A stretch of 64,000 bases of DNA from Astropecten irregularis (Eukaryota > Echinodermata > Asteroidea > Paxillosida > Astropectinidae): NCBI GenBank assembly GCA_963971285.1, contig OZ020256.1, positions 436,501 to 500,500 on the forward strand, read 5' to 3'. The position numbers and the translations under genes are program-made. Below are positions 1 through 10,695 of this stretch, one piece after another. Positions within the stretch are counted from its first letter, which is position 1, and every line of letters starts with the position of its first letter. The notes beneath the pieces were generated by a model. The model did not search any database. It was not told the DNA's origin and was given only the letters and a program-made list of their open reading frames with translations.

Positions 1-680
1 TGGCAGAGTGGTGCCTATACTGACATGACTGAAGGCGATAAGTCTAGCGACAGGATGCCTCAGAGTATGAGAGACTCTCTCTTACTAGGAGTAAGGACTA
101 AATAATTGATGTCATTCTGTCATCTATCATCGCTAGCAATCAGCCTGTCTCACTCCAGTGCTGATAGCAATTACCATAGCGTCATTCCTGCATTCAGCTC
201 ACACTCTCTGTTTGATAACACTATCTAATGGGAATGCACGCTGAGCATCACACGGAGCAATGCATCCACGTTCTCCTGCACTTCATAAGCTCCAAACTTT
301 AATTGTCTATTCTTCATTATCATATAAAAAACTGCATGAACCATTGGCATTAGCTGACAAAGCACAATAGAAGTTAGAAATGAGCACTTAGTAAGACCAT
401 GGAGGAAGGGTAGACACTCCTAATGCATGGACCTACAAACAGGCACGGTATACGTGTCTGAAACAAACGGAAAATGTTGGGAACTTGGGATGTAAAGTGC
501 CTTCAAGGACTGGCATCAATGGGAGACCAAATAGGACAAATATCCAGTCTGATGCTAATCATAGCTGTAAGGCAGTGGAACACGTACACTAAATGTCTGT
601 GCTAAATTACAAGCGTGTTTATTCAAGTGTTCATAACATGAAATTCTCAATCAGGTTCATACTGTGCCGAGTTGTATCCT
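1..680. other. Non-coding sequence, left edge
   Basis: I see no exon, RNA gene or clear repeat here. If the MGAT4 model is right, this is intron sequence of that minus-strand gene, since the exon ending at 7227 has an open donor and no matching next exon is visible between it and base 1. Confidence 0.4.
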
Positions 681-934
681 GGGGCCAATTTCATAGAGCT
701 GCTTTAAAAGCACAAAAATTGTTTTTAAGCATGAAAAGTCTTCCTTGATCAAACAGGATTACCAACCAAACTTTCATGTGATGTTTACTGCGTTCGTTCG
801 ACTTGTATTCGGCCATTGTTTGCTGAGCATACATGTAACATTCACAAGGAGTTTTGGCTGGTATACTGATTTTATTTACCAAGGTTTTTGGTTCTTAGGC
901 AAATTTTGGTGCTTAAGCAGTCTTGATTTGCCCC
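681..934. repeat. MITE-like element, GGGGCCAATTT termini
   Basis: About 250 bp begin GGGGCCAATTTCATAGAGCT and end with an imperfect inverted version (GCTTAAGCAGTC...GCCCC). Related ends occur at 29285-29519 and 30645-30727, where the sequence again contains TTTTGGTGCTTA and an end of the GCTC.ATGAA.TTGGC type. This points to a dispersed short terminal-inverted-repeat family. A short reading frame on each strand is a by-product and is not called. Confidence 0.45.
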
Positions 935-2289
935 AGATCTACAGAGCAAGATGAATGATAAGCCCTACTTGTATCTTTAATATAGTTTCAGACAAACATA
1001 TGGTGGTCCTTCATATCTTTACACACGTCCATTAAGTGCTTCTTTATACAAGGCCCAGCAACGTGATAAATGACACCGCATCAAAAAAACAATATAACAA
1101 AACAAATACGACAGTGAGTGAGACCAAACGTTCTGGGAAATGGCAAACCTGATTACGAAATATGGAATGGGTTTATTATTGCAAGGGAAAGCAGAAGTAT
1201 TGTATAGTATTGCCCACATAAATCTGTCGTCCAATTGGTGGATCTTGATCATGTGTCAGTAAATTATTCGTTCTATTGAATGGGTAAGAACTTCCATGGT
1301 ACTATGCTAATGGCAAGTGGCACTCGCTTTAGTAACACAAATCTGTAAAATGGCAGAGGTTGATACGTGAGGACTGTTTGTTCTGCTAACGGAAAGGAAA
1401 TATCGGATATTTAATTATGCGGGCATAGTAATTTAGTATAAAACAAATAATGAATGATTCACATTCGTGGAATGGTGAGAATAATTTCATTCTGTCACCT
1501 CATGAAATTATTCTTACCATTCCACTCATAAACATTCATCTTTTGCATACTGTCCACTGACATAAAAAAGCACTGTGAGCCAATTTTCTAGAGAAATCCA
1601 ATTTGGAAATGACATTAGCCTGTAAACCGATGTTTGTATTCCCAACGTTTAGAAATAAATAGTTAATTGAAAACCAGGAATTGCAGAATGTTGAAATGAT
1701 GGACTTTGTTCTAGGACTGATTTTGATAAACAGGCCAGGCCAGAAGATTACACAGAAGCGTTGAAAAGGCACAGTCAGACAATATTATCAGTCATTCAAG
1801 AATAGTCTGAACATTTATATCGCAACCATTTGACATTTCCTGGGAATCCAAGCAAATGCTCAATGTTTATAGGATTCAATTCGAAATTTTGGTTGTTAAT
1901 CCTATTAAATTTATTAAGACAGAAATTTCATGCTTAGCAAATTTGTGCTAAGCAGGGCCGTGAAATTAGCCCAAGGGGATGTAGGGCCTACTGTACACAT
2001 GGGTTCTATACTTTCTCCCCACTTATGAGCCTGTTCCTGATGCACACCTGTGATGGAAAATACACATGGACGACTTGTACAGTATGTTTAATAGTGTGTC
2101 AGCATTGGCCTTTACGGAGTGGATATCACTTGAGTGTTACAGACAGCAGTCGTCCGTCCTGTCATGAAATCAATTGATTCTAAGCTGAATATTTCATGAC
2201 AGTATTAAGATGTAACTTCAAAGCAGATATGGAGGAAGGATGAGCATTCACTAATTATATTATCACTGATGACAGGGCTGAATGTCAAT
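935..2289. other. Non-coding sequence with a hairpin at 1468-1524
   Basis: No gene is recognisable. The only strong structure is an inverted repeat at 1468-1490 and 1502-1524 (23-bp arms, one mismatch, 11-bp loop) starting TGGAATGGTGAGAATAATTT. A fragment at about 1865-1960 shares the GCTTAGCAAA...GCTAAGCA motif with the element at 29285-29519. Confidence 0.45.
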
Positions 2290-2309
2290 CTAGCAGGTTG
2301 GGGAAGGAC

Positions 2310-3590
2310 TTGTATGGTGTCCATGTAGCATCATCCTGGTGGAATGATAGGATGGTACAACTCTGCTGATGCTACATGGACACTGTACAAATCCTGCCCC
2401 AACCTGGTGGAATGACCCATAATAGAATGGTACAAGTCTGCTGATGCTACATGGACACTGTACAAATCCTGCCCCAACCTGGTGGAATGACCCATAATAA
2501 AATGGTACAAGTCTGCTGATGCTACATGGACACCGTACAAATCCTGCCCCAACCTGGTGGAATGACCCATAATAGAATGGTACAAGTGTGCTGATGCTAC
2601 ATGGACACCGTACAAATCCTGCCCCAACCTGGTGGAATGACCCATAATAGAATGGTACAAGTCTGCTGATGCTACATGGACACCATACAAATCCTACCCC
2701 AACCTGGTGGAATGACCCATTAATAGAATGGTACAAGTCTGCTGATGCTACATGGACACTGTACAAATCCTGCCCCAACCTGGTGGAATGACCCATAATA
2801 GAATGGTAGAAGTCTGCTGATGCTACATGGACACCGTACAAATCCTGCCCAAACCTGGTGGAATGACCCATAATAGAATGGTACAAGTCTGCTGATGCTA
2901 CATGGACACCGTACAAATCCTTCCCCAACCTGGTGGAATGACCCATAATAGAATGGTACAAGTCTGCTGATGCTACATGGACACCATACAAATCCTGCCC
3001 CAACCTGGCGGAATGACCCATAATAAAATGGTACAAGTCTGCTGATGCTACATGGACACCGTACAAATCCTGCCCCAACCTGGTGGAATGACCCATAATA
3101 GAATGGTACAAGTGTGCTGATGCTACATGGACACCGTACAAATCCTGCCCCAACCTGGTGGAATGACCCATAATAGAATGGTACAAGTCTGCTGATGCTA
3201 CATGGACACCATACAAATCCTACCCCAACCTGGTGGAATGACCCATTAATAGAATGGTACAAGTCTGCTGATGCTACATGGACACTGTACAAATCCTGCC
3301 CCAACCTGGTGGAATGACCCATAATAGAATGGTACAAGTCTGCTGATGCTACATGGACACCGTACAAATCCTGCCCAAACCTGGTGGAATGACCCATAAT
3401 AGAATTGTACAAGTCTGCTGATGCTACATGGACACCGTACAAATCCTGCCCCAACCTGGTGGAATGACCCATAATAGAATGGTACAAGTCTGCTGATGCT
3501 ACATGGACACCATACAAATCCTGCCCCAACCTGGTGGAATGACCCATAATAGAATGGTACAAGTCTGCTGATGCTATATACATAGACACC
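2310..3590. repeat. 75-bp minisatellite with 7-mer higher-order repeat
   Basis: About 17 tandem copies of a 75-bp unit containing CCCCAACCTGGTGGAATGAC and GTACAAGTCTGCTGATGCTA. Most units are 75 bp, and one variant has an extra T (CCCATTAATAG). Diagnostic variants recur exactly 526 bp apart: CCCATAATAAAATGG at 2491 and 3017, TACAAGTGTG at 2581 and 3107, CACCATACAAATCCTACC at 2681 and 3207, AAACCTGG at 2851 and 3377. A block of seven monomers (7 x 75 + 1) has therefore been duplicated. Because 75 is a multiple of three, several frames stay open and give long minus-strand reading frames of 25-residue repeats, which I treat as artefact. Confidence 0.95.
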
Positions 3591-3792
3591 ATACATCAAA
3601 CCAACATTCAGCCAATTTGTGTCAACATGTGTGACACAATGATACTGGAAACCTAAAACAATTGGAGTTAAGGCAACTACTGTACTGTAACTACTGTGAG
3701 CAGTGTACACAGTACACAGTAATGCTCCATATCAATCAGGCCCAATATTGTGCTGATGACAAACTAGTATGAACACAAGGTAGCAAAAGGGA

Positions 3793-3840
3793 GGTTGAAC
3801 CATGGAGGAATCTTCCTTCCTCCATGTCCATGGTTCAACC
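3793..3840. repeat. Hairpin, GGTTGAACCATGG arms
   Basis: GGTTGAACCATGGAGGAA is followed after a few bases by its reverse complement, interrupted by a 6-bp insertion (TCCATG...CCATGGTTCAACC). It may be a short foldback repeat. It is not flanked by coding sequence. Confidence 0.6.
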
Positions 3841-3898
3841 CAGCAGCCAGTTCACAAAGAAACATATATGTTAACACTGTTTCTCTCTAAACCTGTAT

Positions 3899-4058
3899 AA
3901 TAGCGCTCCGCACTAATGACGTCACAAAATCCCCGGCTGTCAGACAAACATTGTCTCACACGCGTAGTGTACATGGACGCGCACACCCACGCACGTGCAT
4001 GGTTGCAATGTTTTTCTGAGACCCGGTGCTATTTTTAGCATAAGTGCGGAGCGCTATT
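3899..4058. repeat. 160-bp MITE, AATAGCGCTCCGCACT termini
   Basis: A perfect 16-bp terminal inverted repeat (AATAGCGCTCCGCACT and its complement) bounds 160 bp. The interior is CG-richer than its surroundings and contains TGACGTCA. It abuts the foldback element at 4063-4338. Confidence 0.7.
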
Positions 4059-4062
4059 TAAT

Positions 4063-4338
4063 TATACACCGATCCGACGGCGTGAACATGGAGGTAAAAA
4101 ACACCCGCCATTACTGGTGTGTCCCGGTCGTATTTTGTCCAGCAACAAAAAAATTAACACTCCGCCTCACTCTATAATTGCAGGGTGTATGTTCCATAAT
4201 TAGGGTACACCCTGCAGTATAGAATGCGGCGGAACATAAGTTCTTTTGAAATTGTTCCCGGACAAAATATGGGCGGGGACACACCAGTAATGGTGGGTGT
4301 TTTTTACCTCCATGTTCCCGCCGTCGGATCGGTGTATA
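4063..4338. repeat. Foldback element, TATACACCGATCCGACGGCG arms
   Basis: The left arm (about 4063-4142) starts TATACACCGATCCGACGGCG and contains the CATGGAGGTAAAAAACACCC stretch. The right arm (about 4260-4338) is its imperfect reverse complement, ending GCCGTCGGATCGGTGTATA. Between them is a second palindrome, GCAGGGTGTA...TACACCCTGC (about 4182-4218). Short reading frames on both strands mirror each other and are not coding. Confidence 0.75.
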
Positions 4339-5130
4339 GTGGGGCATTCCCAGCTTGTAAGGAGGCTGATAATGTGGAGTCATTTCAAGATATTACTAGG
4401 ACTCACATTCCCAAATATCTCTGGAATATGTAAATGGGAGACTAAACTTATGGTAGAATTGACTGAACAGTCTGGGTCTATTTAGATTGCTCTTTCAATC
4501 TGTGCAGGATAAGTCCAGGTAGACAAACAATATTAAACAGGTAGGCACCTGCCAGACTCATAACCATAGATGACATTATTTCCACACCTTCATTTCCCAT
4601 ACCAAGGAGAGCTCTAGATGCATGTACAAATATACACAACTTGGGTGTGTGTACACCAAGGATTTAGACATCTACAGGCCAACTGTCTAGTCTACACATC
4701 ATACATACACGTATTATGTGTGTACACATACATAGGAAATGGCATGTTATACTCTCTACCAGCACAATATACACAGACCAAGTGTGAAGTACATGGCATG
4801 GAATAATAATGCAAACTTGAACGCAATATTAGGAAATCAATGTGTAGGCCTGCATTTACATTTACATTACAATCTGAAATTAAGACACAAAGAATGTCAG
4901 TTTTGCAAATTCTCCAATAATTTGAGGACCCTGTTTGTCAGACGAAGACCACATTCCATCCTGATGAAACATTGCCTCGATATTGATATTACAGGCTGAT
5001 TACGGTAATTGAAATTGAATGCAAGATCCACCGTACTAGGGAGTAGCGTCATTACACAAATTTTGGGCATGATATTTGATGTGGTCTTGTCAGTGAACTA
5101 TTATGCTAGACTATGACTTCATAATTAGCA
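4339..5130. other. Non-coding, no recognised feature
   Basis: AT-rich sequence. Short open frames of 60-86 codons carry no recognisable domain and no consistent splice context. Confidence 0.4.
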
Positions 5131-5449
5131 TGGCTCAAATTTCGTCAAAAAAACACTGGATTGCAGGTCTAGTAACTGAAGCATCTTACTAGACCCAAAC
5201 TAGACCTGTAGCATTCAAAATTGTGCTTGTATCCTGTATCATGTAAAACAATCATTGATCAATCAATTTAGGCACAATTTTATTTGTGCAAGGAAAACAA
5301 AATCACTAGACAGCTGGACAAACTGAGTGCAGTATCTGTACACTTTACAAGACCGAAACTGAAATTACTAGACTCAGTCCACGGTCTAGTGGATATTTCA
5401 AGCTGTGTATCTCCCTGTTCAAGGAGTAGATTGACTTCATTCTCATTTG
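5131..5449. repeat. Copy 1 of a GGCTC-ended dispersed repeat
   Basis: This matches 6191-6470 over most of its length. Shared blocks include TTTCGT(C/G)AAAAAA, ACTAGACCTGT(A/G)GCATTCA, GTCCACGGTCTAGTGGATAT and TATCTCCCTGTTCAAGGAG. The ends are less conserved than in copy 2. A 157-codon minus-strand reading frame overlaps it but has no recognisable domain, and the overlap with repeat DNA argues against it. Confidence 0.75.
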
Positions 5450-6190
5450 AAGAACAGTGAATGTGCACCATCAAGGGATGATGAATGGTCATGGGTTTGT
5501 TCTTGTGTGGTTGCGTCATGAGTGTCAAGCTCGGTGAACAATGGAATGTTTCTGCATTGCTATTATTGAATAGTTTACGAAGATAAAGATATCTGTATTT
5601 TGAAAGAAATTCATGTTGACAGTTTTGGAACACAACTCTCCAGATATTCATGGGATTCCCACGATCCCAGAAAACAGCAGTTGAATCAGAAAGGTCAAAC
5701 TGAAACCAGATAACAGGATCTTCCAAAATGGAGTTTTCAGTCCAAAGTACCACATCTAATATCCTTCATTGTGAGTGCATCGCATTTGCAGTTGTTTGAC
5801 ATGAGCCACGTCCCGGCTAAATGTTATGTCTAGAAACCTTCCTGGATGTCCAATATACTGTAAAATCTGCACTGTACCCAAAGGGCACATACCCTGCAAG
5901 GCCTGCATTGGGGACAAGTATATGGTCTGCAAAGTCTTACGTCTGGTATTTGGAGCTTCAAGCAGCGAGGTCACAGTCCCATCATAAGGGGGGCATTTCA
6001 CATGGGCTCCATTTGAATTCTAGACTTGCAATGCCTCAGAAGATCCCATAAATAATATCTGAAGTGTCTGGCCAGAATCTTCTAAACTCACTACAAATAT
6101 CAGAAATGGATTCTGCTTGATTTGGGCCGAACAGGGCTCAAATTGAAGCCTTCAATCCCTGAACAATAATACGAAGCTACTCTGTTTATC

Positions 6191-6470
6191 CAGGGCTCGA
6201 ATTTCGTGAAAAAACGCACTGGACAGCTGGTCTGGTATTGATGTATTTTACCAGACCTGAACATTTTTTACTAGACCTGTGGCATTCATGTCCATAGGAA
6301 AATGGTCTTTGTATGCAATTTTGTGTCACAAATCACTGGACAGCCGGACTAGTGCAATACACACTTTACTAGACCTACACTGAAATCACTAGACTCGGTC
6401 CACGGTCTAGTGGATATTTCAAGCCCTGTATCTCCCTGTTCAAGGAGCAGATTTACTTCATTCTCATATG
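6191..6470. repeat. Copy 2 of a GGCTC-ended dispersed repeat
   Basis: The better preserved copy. CAGGGCTCGAATTTC at 6191 and GGATATTTCAAGCCCTG ending at 6428 form inverted ends. The interior contains repeated ACTGGACAGC and CTAGACCT motifs. A third end (GATATTTCGAGCCCTG) follows at about 6477-6492, which suggests nested or tandem insertion. Confidence 0.75.
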
Positions 6471-6830
6471 AATATGATATTTCGAGCCCTGTTATCAGGA
6501 GTCTAAATCATACACTAAAATATCATGAAAAAAAAGTTGCTCACAAAAAAATCGTTGACAATAGCAGGTATGCCAAATTTATTTTTAAATCTTGGTTAGA
6601 GTTATTCAGCAAATTCCTCAACAGATTTTGGGCCGTTTAAAGTTATAGGCCTAAATGTTTCATTATCCCAGAGCTAATAGAAAAAATAAAAAACTTGAAA
6701 ATGTACAGTTTTGAAACACACAGAGAATGAGGACCATAAGAAGAGAATACTGCAGTATGGAGAGCCATAAAATTGGGCCTATGAGTTATGCATTTAATTG
6801 ATGATATTCATTGTGCACAAACATAGTGGT

Positions 6831-7201
6831 TAAAGGTAATATCATACTATGGTTTTTGTCAAAGCAATATGGATTAATGGACAAAAATATCAAGGAAGAT
6901 ACAGTAACACAAAACAGTCATCTGTGAAAATTTCAGTCCCATATGGAGCCCACTTTTTTAGAAAACAGTGAAAAACAGCCACAGTATTTGTTAAGTTTTT
7001 TCTCTTTTATTTTTGATCTTTAAAAGATCAGTTATAATTTTGGTCACTGGTTTTACTCATAAATTCTGGATAAATACTGCATTTCAGGCAGAAAAAAAAA
7101 TGGTATGTTTCTACCATCACCATCTTTATACCCTGTAAGTTATAGGTAAATCTGCGAAGATTTCTGTTTCTGTATGCTGCCAAAGTATGATACTACCTTT
7201 A
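6831..7201 (+). repeat. TAAAGG-ended MITE (family R1), near full-length copy
   Basis: It begins TAAAGGTAATATCATACTAT and ends with the inverted AGTATGATACTACCTTTA. Internal landmarks are CAAAAATATCAAGGAAGATA, TTTTGATCTTTAAAAGATCA and CATTTCAGGCAGAAAA. Other copies lie at 21295, 23823, 32528 and, reversed, 39150. It ends just beyond the third MGAT4 exon's donor. TAAAGG...CCTTTA ends fit a TA-target (Tc1/mariner-like) MITE, by inference. Confidence 0.85.
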
Positions 7202-7226
7202 AACTATGAATTGGCTGTTGGCTTAC

Positions 7227-7349
7227 CTTGTGTTACACCCTTGGTTAAGTGGAATGCAGGTTCCAAGCTGTCTGGTTGACCAATAAGATGAGGCATATAT
7301 TGCAAGATGGAGGGTAAATGGACCATGCTGGAGTTCCCATCACTATGCG
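7227..7349 (-). CDS. MGAT4: MGAT4-like GnT-IV, exon 3 (partial gene)
   Basis: Third coding exon of a minus-strand gene. The donor is CAAG/GTAAGC at 7227/7226. Acceptors are tandem: the ACAAG site at 7350 keeps the frame with exon 2 (phase 1), while the stronger GCTTGCAG site would start the exon at 7359. The 7359 start adds in-frame Leu-Leu-Gln-Ala but then needs phase 0 from upstream, so a short undetected exon is possible. The translation contains VHLPSILQYMPHLIGQPDSL followed by EPAFHLTKG. This aligns with the conserved segment of vertebrate MGAT4A/B between stem and catalytic domain (PSIY..LPHLL...SL.PA...G). GnT-IV adds a beta-1,4 GlcNAc to the alpha-1,3 mannose arm of N-glycans in the Golgi. 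The GT54 catalytic exons would lie left of base 1. Confidence 0.72.
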
Positions 7350-7407
7350 CTTGTAGAAGCTGCAAGCGAAATTCTGTCAATTCAAAACAAAAATGTAAGT
7401 AACAACA

Positions 7408-7666
7408 GACCTTAGGGAGACATTCCCATAGGGTTACGCACTGAACTTTACTTTCCTATTTCTAAACATCCTCCAAACCAATGAACTTGAAATTGACATA
7501 TATGTCTTTGTTGAGAGCATTCTCTATTTTCTATAAAAATTTGGACACTAAAAATGTGTCTATAAAAGGTACCTAAAACATTAGGGAGACACCAAAATGT
7601 CTCGTTAATGTTCGGTGTCTCCCAGGCTAAGGTCGAATTTATAGCAAACCTTGTCTCCCTAAGGTC
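7408..7666. repeat. MITE, GACCTTAGGGAGACA termini
   Basis: A perfect 15-bp terminal inverted repeat, GACCTTAGGGAGACA and TGTCTCCCTAAGGTC, spans 259 bp. A second internal hairpin uses the same motif (TTAGGGAGACACC...GGTGTCTCCC, about 7582-7625). In the MGAT4 model the element lies in intron 2, about 50 bp upstream of the exon 3 acceptors. Confidence 0.75.
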
Positions 7667-8418
7667 CGATCCAGGTACATAATGGTACATGTACATGTAT
7701 ACATTGTACATGTAAGGAACATTCTGTGCTACCAGTGTTCAGCACGACAGTTTGCTTTTTAGTTTTTGCCAAGCTAGCCATAAATGTAAGGATCTAGAAG
7801 TAAACATAGATGACTAGTTTGTATGTTTAGTCAATAGTTTCAATCCTAGCAGGATCTTTCTTGAAGGGTAGGCCTATTTTAACTCACACATTGTATTTGC
7901 TTTTGCTTTACATTGACAGTTTCTATGTTTGGTTTAAATATCCAAGTGTTAATCATTCCTCCTATGAAACAGATCAACAGAAACACTTATTGATAAATTG
8001 GATATGGTATGGATCAAAAATGCCATTGTGCATTTTGGGTTTGAAATGTAACTAAAATTAATGCAAAAATATACAGAATTCATTGCAGAATCGAAATTTC
8101 TGTGAAACATTTCCCTTTGAAATGTCATATTCCTGAAAAAAGCATTTGAAAACCTACTGTACATACATGTATGCAACACACTGCATAACTGTAGCTGAAT
8201 TTAGTTGAAACAATCAAAATAAAATACACATAGTGCTCAAAACATGCACATATGTTTAGTATTTCCCATACACTATTAATAATTCATTGTATACACAGAA
8301 AAATACCGGTAGATAAAATTGAATGACAATTTTATAGGTTTATGACTCTAGAGACAAAAACCAAATCATGTGACCAATCCTGTACACTGCCTTGAATCAT
8401 AATTATTTAAAGCCTGGA
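7667..8418. other. MGAT4 intron 2 sequence, no further feature
   Basis: AT-rich DNA between the small MITE and the foldback element. I searched for a short exon linking MGAT4 exons 2 and 3 and found none that I can support. Confidence 0.4.
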
Positions 8419-10695
8419 GGGTCATTCCGTGTCAAATCAACCAATGGGGCTGCGGGTCACCTCTCAGATTTGGCTGAAATTCATTTCTAACAATCATCTA
8501 TATATATAATGAACATATGCAAAATTAAACATTTCAACTCCAAGTCGTTTCGGAATTAGGGCCTGTCAAAGTGGGTGTGGTATCGCCCTTAAAAAGCGTG
8601 CGATACTCGTCAATGAAGAAATTGCATTTTGAAATGTCCTTAAAAGCAACTTTAAAATAAGATACAAAGCTGAAAACTTGTACCCAGGGTAACTTGCACC
8701 CAAGGAACTCAAATCTGGCCTTAAAACAATTGTATCTAATCCCCCTTTGTCTCTACAGGCAGCTCAATATGCAAATTTATTATGCGGAAATAATTAATTT
8801 CCATTTTCAGGCCCCCCTAATACTCAGATTGATCATCAGAAAAGCTTCATATTGCATATGTGTATTATAGAGGTACATATGGTCACCCCCAAGCAAGCAT
8901 ATTGCCCTTACACATTCAAACAAAAATTGGCAATGCTCCAAAGTTGGTTCCAGACAGAAAATATCGAAAAAATGCAGAAATTCCCGGTGACCTTTGACCT
9001 AGGCAACACTTACCCACCAACTTGAAACTTGCACTATTTATTTATACATGTCTGATCTATCCCAGGACCAAATTTGGTCTTGGAGACTCTTCTCCTTCAT
9101 GGTGAGACAGCATTTCAAAATTGGGGTATTTTGCCCATTTTCGCAAATCACATCAATGCTTTTAGGCCCTATGCACATTGAGGTATATATGCAATGCATA
9201 TGGAAAATTGCATTGTCGTTATTGATCCCATAGTGTTGTAATATGAAAATTACATCACTCTTGTCAGAAAACAAGGATTACATTTGATCTTACAGTTGTT
9301 TTGGGTATTATTTAAAGATACATTACATGTAGGCTACACAAAATGACAAAGTGGGCGTGGCGCACCACCACCCCCACCCCCACCCCCCTCAAGTGAGTTT
9401 TGTAATGCCTTGCACAACTACAAAAGCTAAACACATGGTGTCTGACTTAACTTGCACCCAAAGTCAAATCTGGCCTAAAAGGTGGATCCCTCCCTTTTCT
9501 CTTGTTATTTTGTGTATTAATTCTCATTTTGTAGGATAGGCCTATTGTATCCAATGAAAGCCGTGGTGTTATTACACCACTGCTTTGTATTAATTTTTAT
9601 AGAGAAAATTACAAGTTCTTTACTTTTATATCCCTTTGTTTCTGGGGTAGGATACACTTGTTATGAGGCCAGATTCATTGTATCTGTAGGTACAGGACAT
9701 TTAATACAAAACACACTTGGGGGGGGGGGGGGGGTTGCCACGCCCACTTTGACATTTTGTGTACCCTACATTGTATGTACAGTACGTATCTTCAAATAAT
9801 ACCTAAAGCGCCTGTAAGATCACATTTAATCCTTGTTTTCTGGCAAGAGTGATGTTATTTTCATGTTACAACACTTTGGGATCAATAAAGACAAAGTAAT
9901 TCCATGGAAAGATCCTTCCTCCGTGTGCATAGGGCCTATGCTTAAGCATTGATGTGATTTGCGGAAATGGGCAAAATACCCCAATTTTGAAATGCTGTCT
10001 CACCATGAAGGAGAAGAGTCTCCAAGACCAAATTTGGTCCAGGGGTAGATCAGACATGTATAAATAAATAGTGCAAGTTTCAAGTTGGTGGGTAAGTGTT
10101 GCCTAGGTCAAAGGTCACCGGGAATTTCTGTGTTTTTTCGATATTTTCTGTCTGGAACCAACTTTGGAGCATTGCCAATTTTTGTTTGAATGTGTAAGGG
10201 CAATATGCTTGCTTGGGGGTGACCATATGTACCTCTTTAATACACATATGCAATATGAAGCTTTTCTGATGATCAATCTGAGTATTAGGGGGGCCTGAAA
10301 ATGGAAATTAATTATTTCCGCAGAATAAATTTGCATATTGAGCTGCCTGTAGAGACAAAGGGGGATTAGATACAATTGTTTTAAGGCCAGATTTGAGTTC
10401 CTTGGGTGCAAGTTACCCTGGGTACAAGTTTTCAGCTTTGTATCTTATTTTAAAGTTGCTCTTAAGGACATTTCAAAACGCAATTTCTTCATTGACGAGT
10501 ATCGCACACTTTTTAAGGGCGATACCACGCCCACTTTGACAGGCCCTAATTCCGAAACGACTTGGAGTTGAAATTTTTTATTTTGCATATGTTCATTATA
10601 TATATAGATGATTGTTAGAAATGAATTTCAGCCAAATCTGAGAGGTGACCCGTAACAATTTTCAGGATATTGGTTGATTTGACACGGAATGACCC
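8419..10695. mobile_element. 2.28-kb foldback transposon, GGGTCATTCC termini
   Basis: Two arms of about 970 bp (8419-about 9390 and about 9718-10695) are near-identical inverted copies around a spacer of about 330 bp. The ends are GGGTCATTCCGTGTCAAATC and its complement. The 4-bp direct repeat TGGA flanks the element (8415-8418 and 10696-10699), consistent with a target-site duplication. The inner arm edges carry C-rich or G-rich runs next to CACGCCCACTTTG. The spacer has no transposase-like frame. Paired short frames containing IWSWRLFSFMVRQHFKIGVF occur in both arms only because the arms are copies. The element appears non-autonomous. It lies in intron 2 of the MGAT4 model. Confidence 0.9.

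Noticed and set aside
2310-3590. CRISPR array
   Set aside because: Units are directly adjacent 75-bp tandem copies without unique spacers, in a eukaryotic context.
2290-3710. Several long minus-strand reading frames of 119-308 codons with 25-residue repeats
   Set aside because: They are produced by the 75-bp tandem repeat, whose period is divisible by three. Several overlapping frames are open at once and there is no splice or start context.
5280-5753. 157-codon minus-strand reading frame
   Set aside because: Its 3' part lies in a dispersed repeat also present at 6191-6470, where the frame is not kept. No recognisable domain.
9038-9274. Paired frames in the foldback arms as a possible transposase
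   Set aside because: Short, mirrored in both arms because they are inverted copies, and with no transposase motifs.
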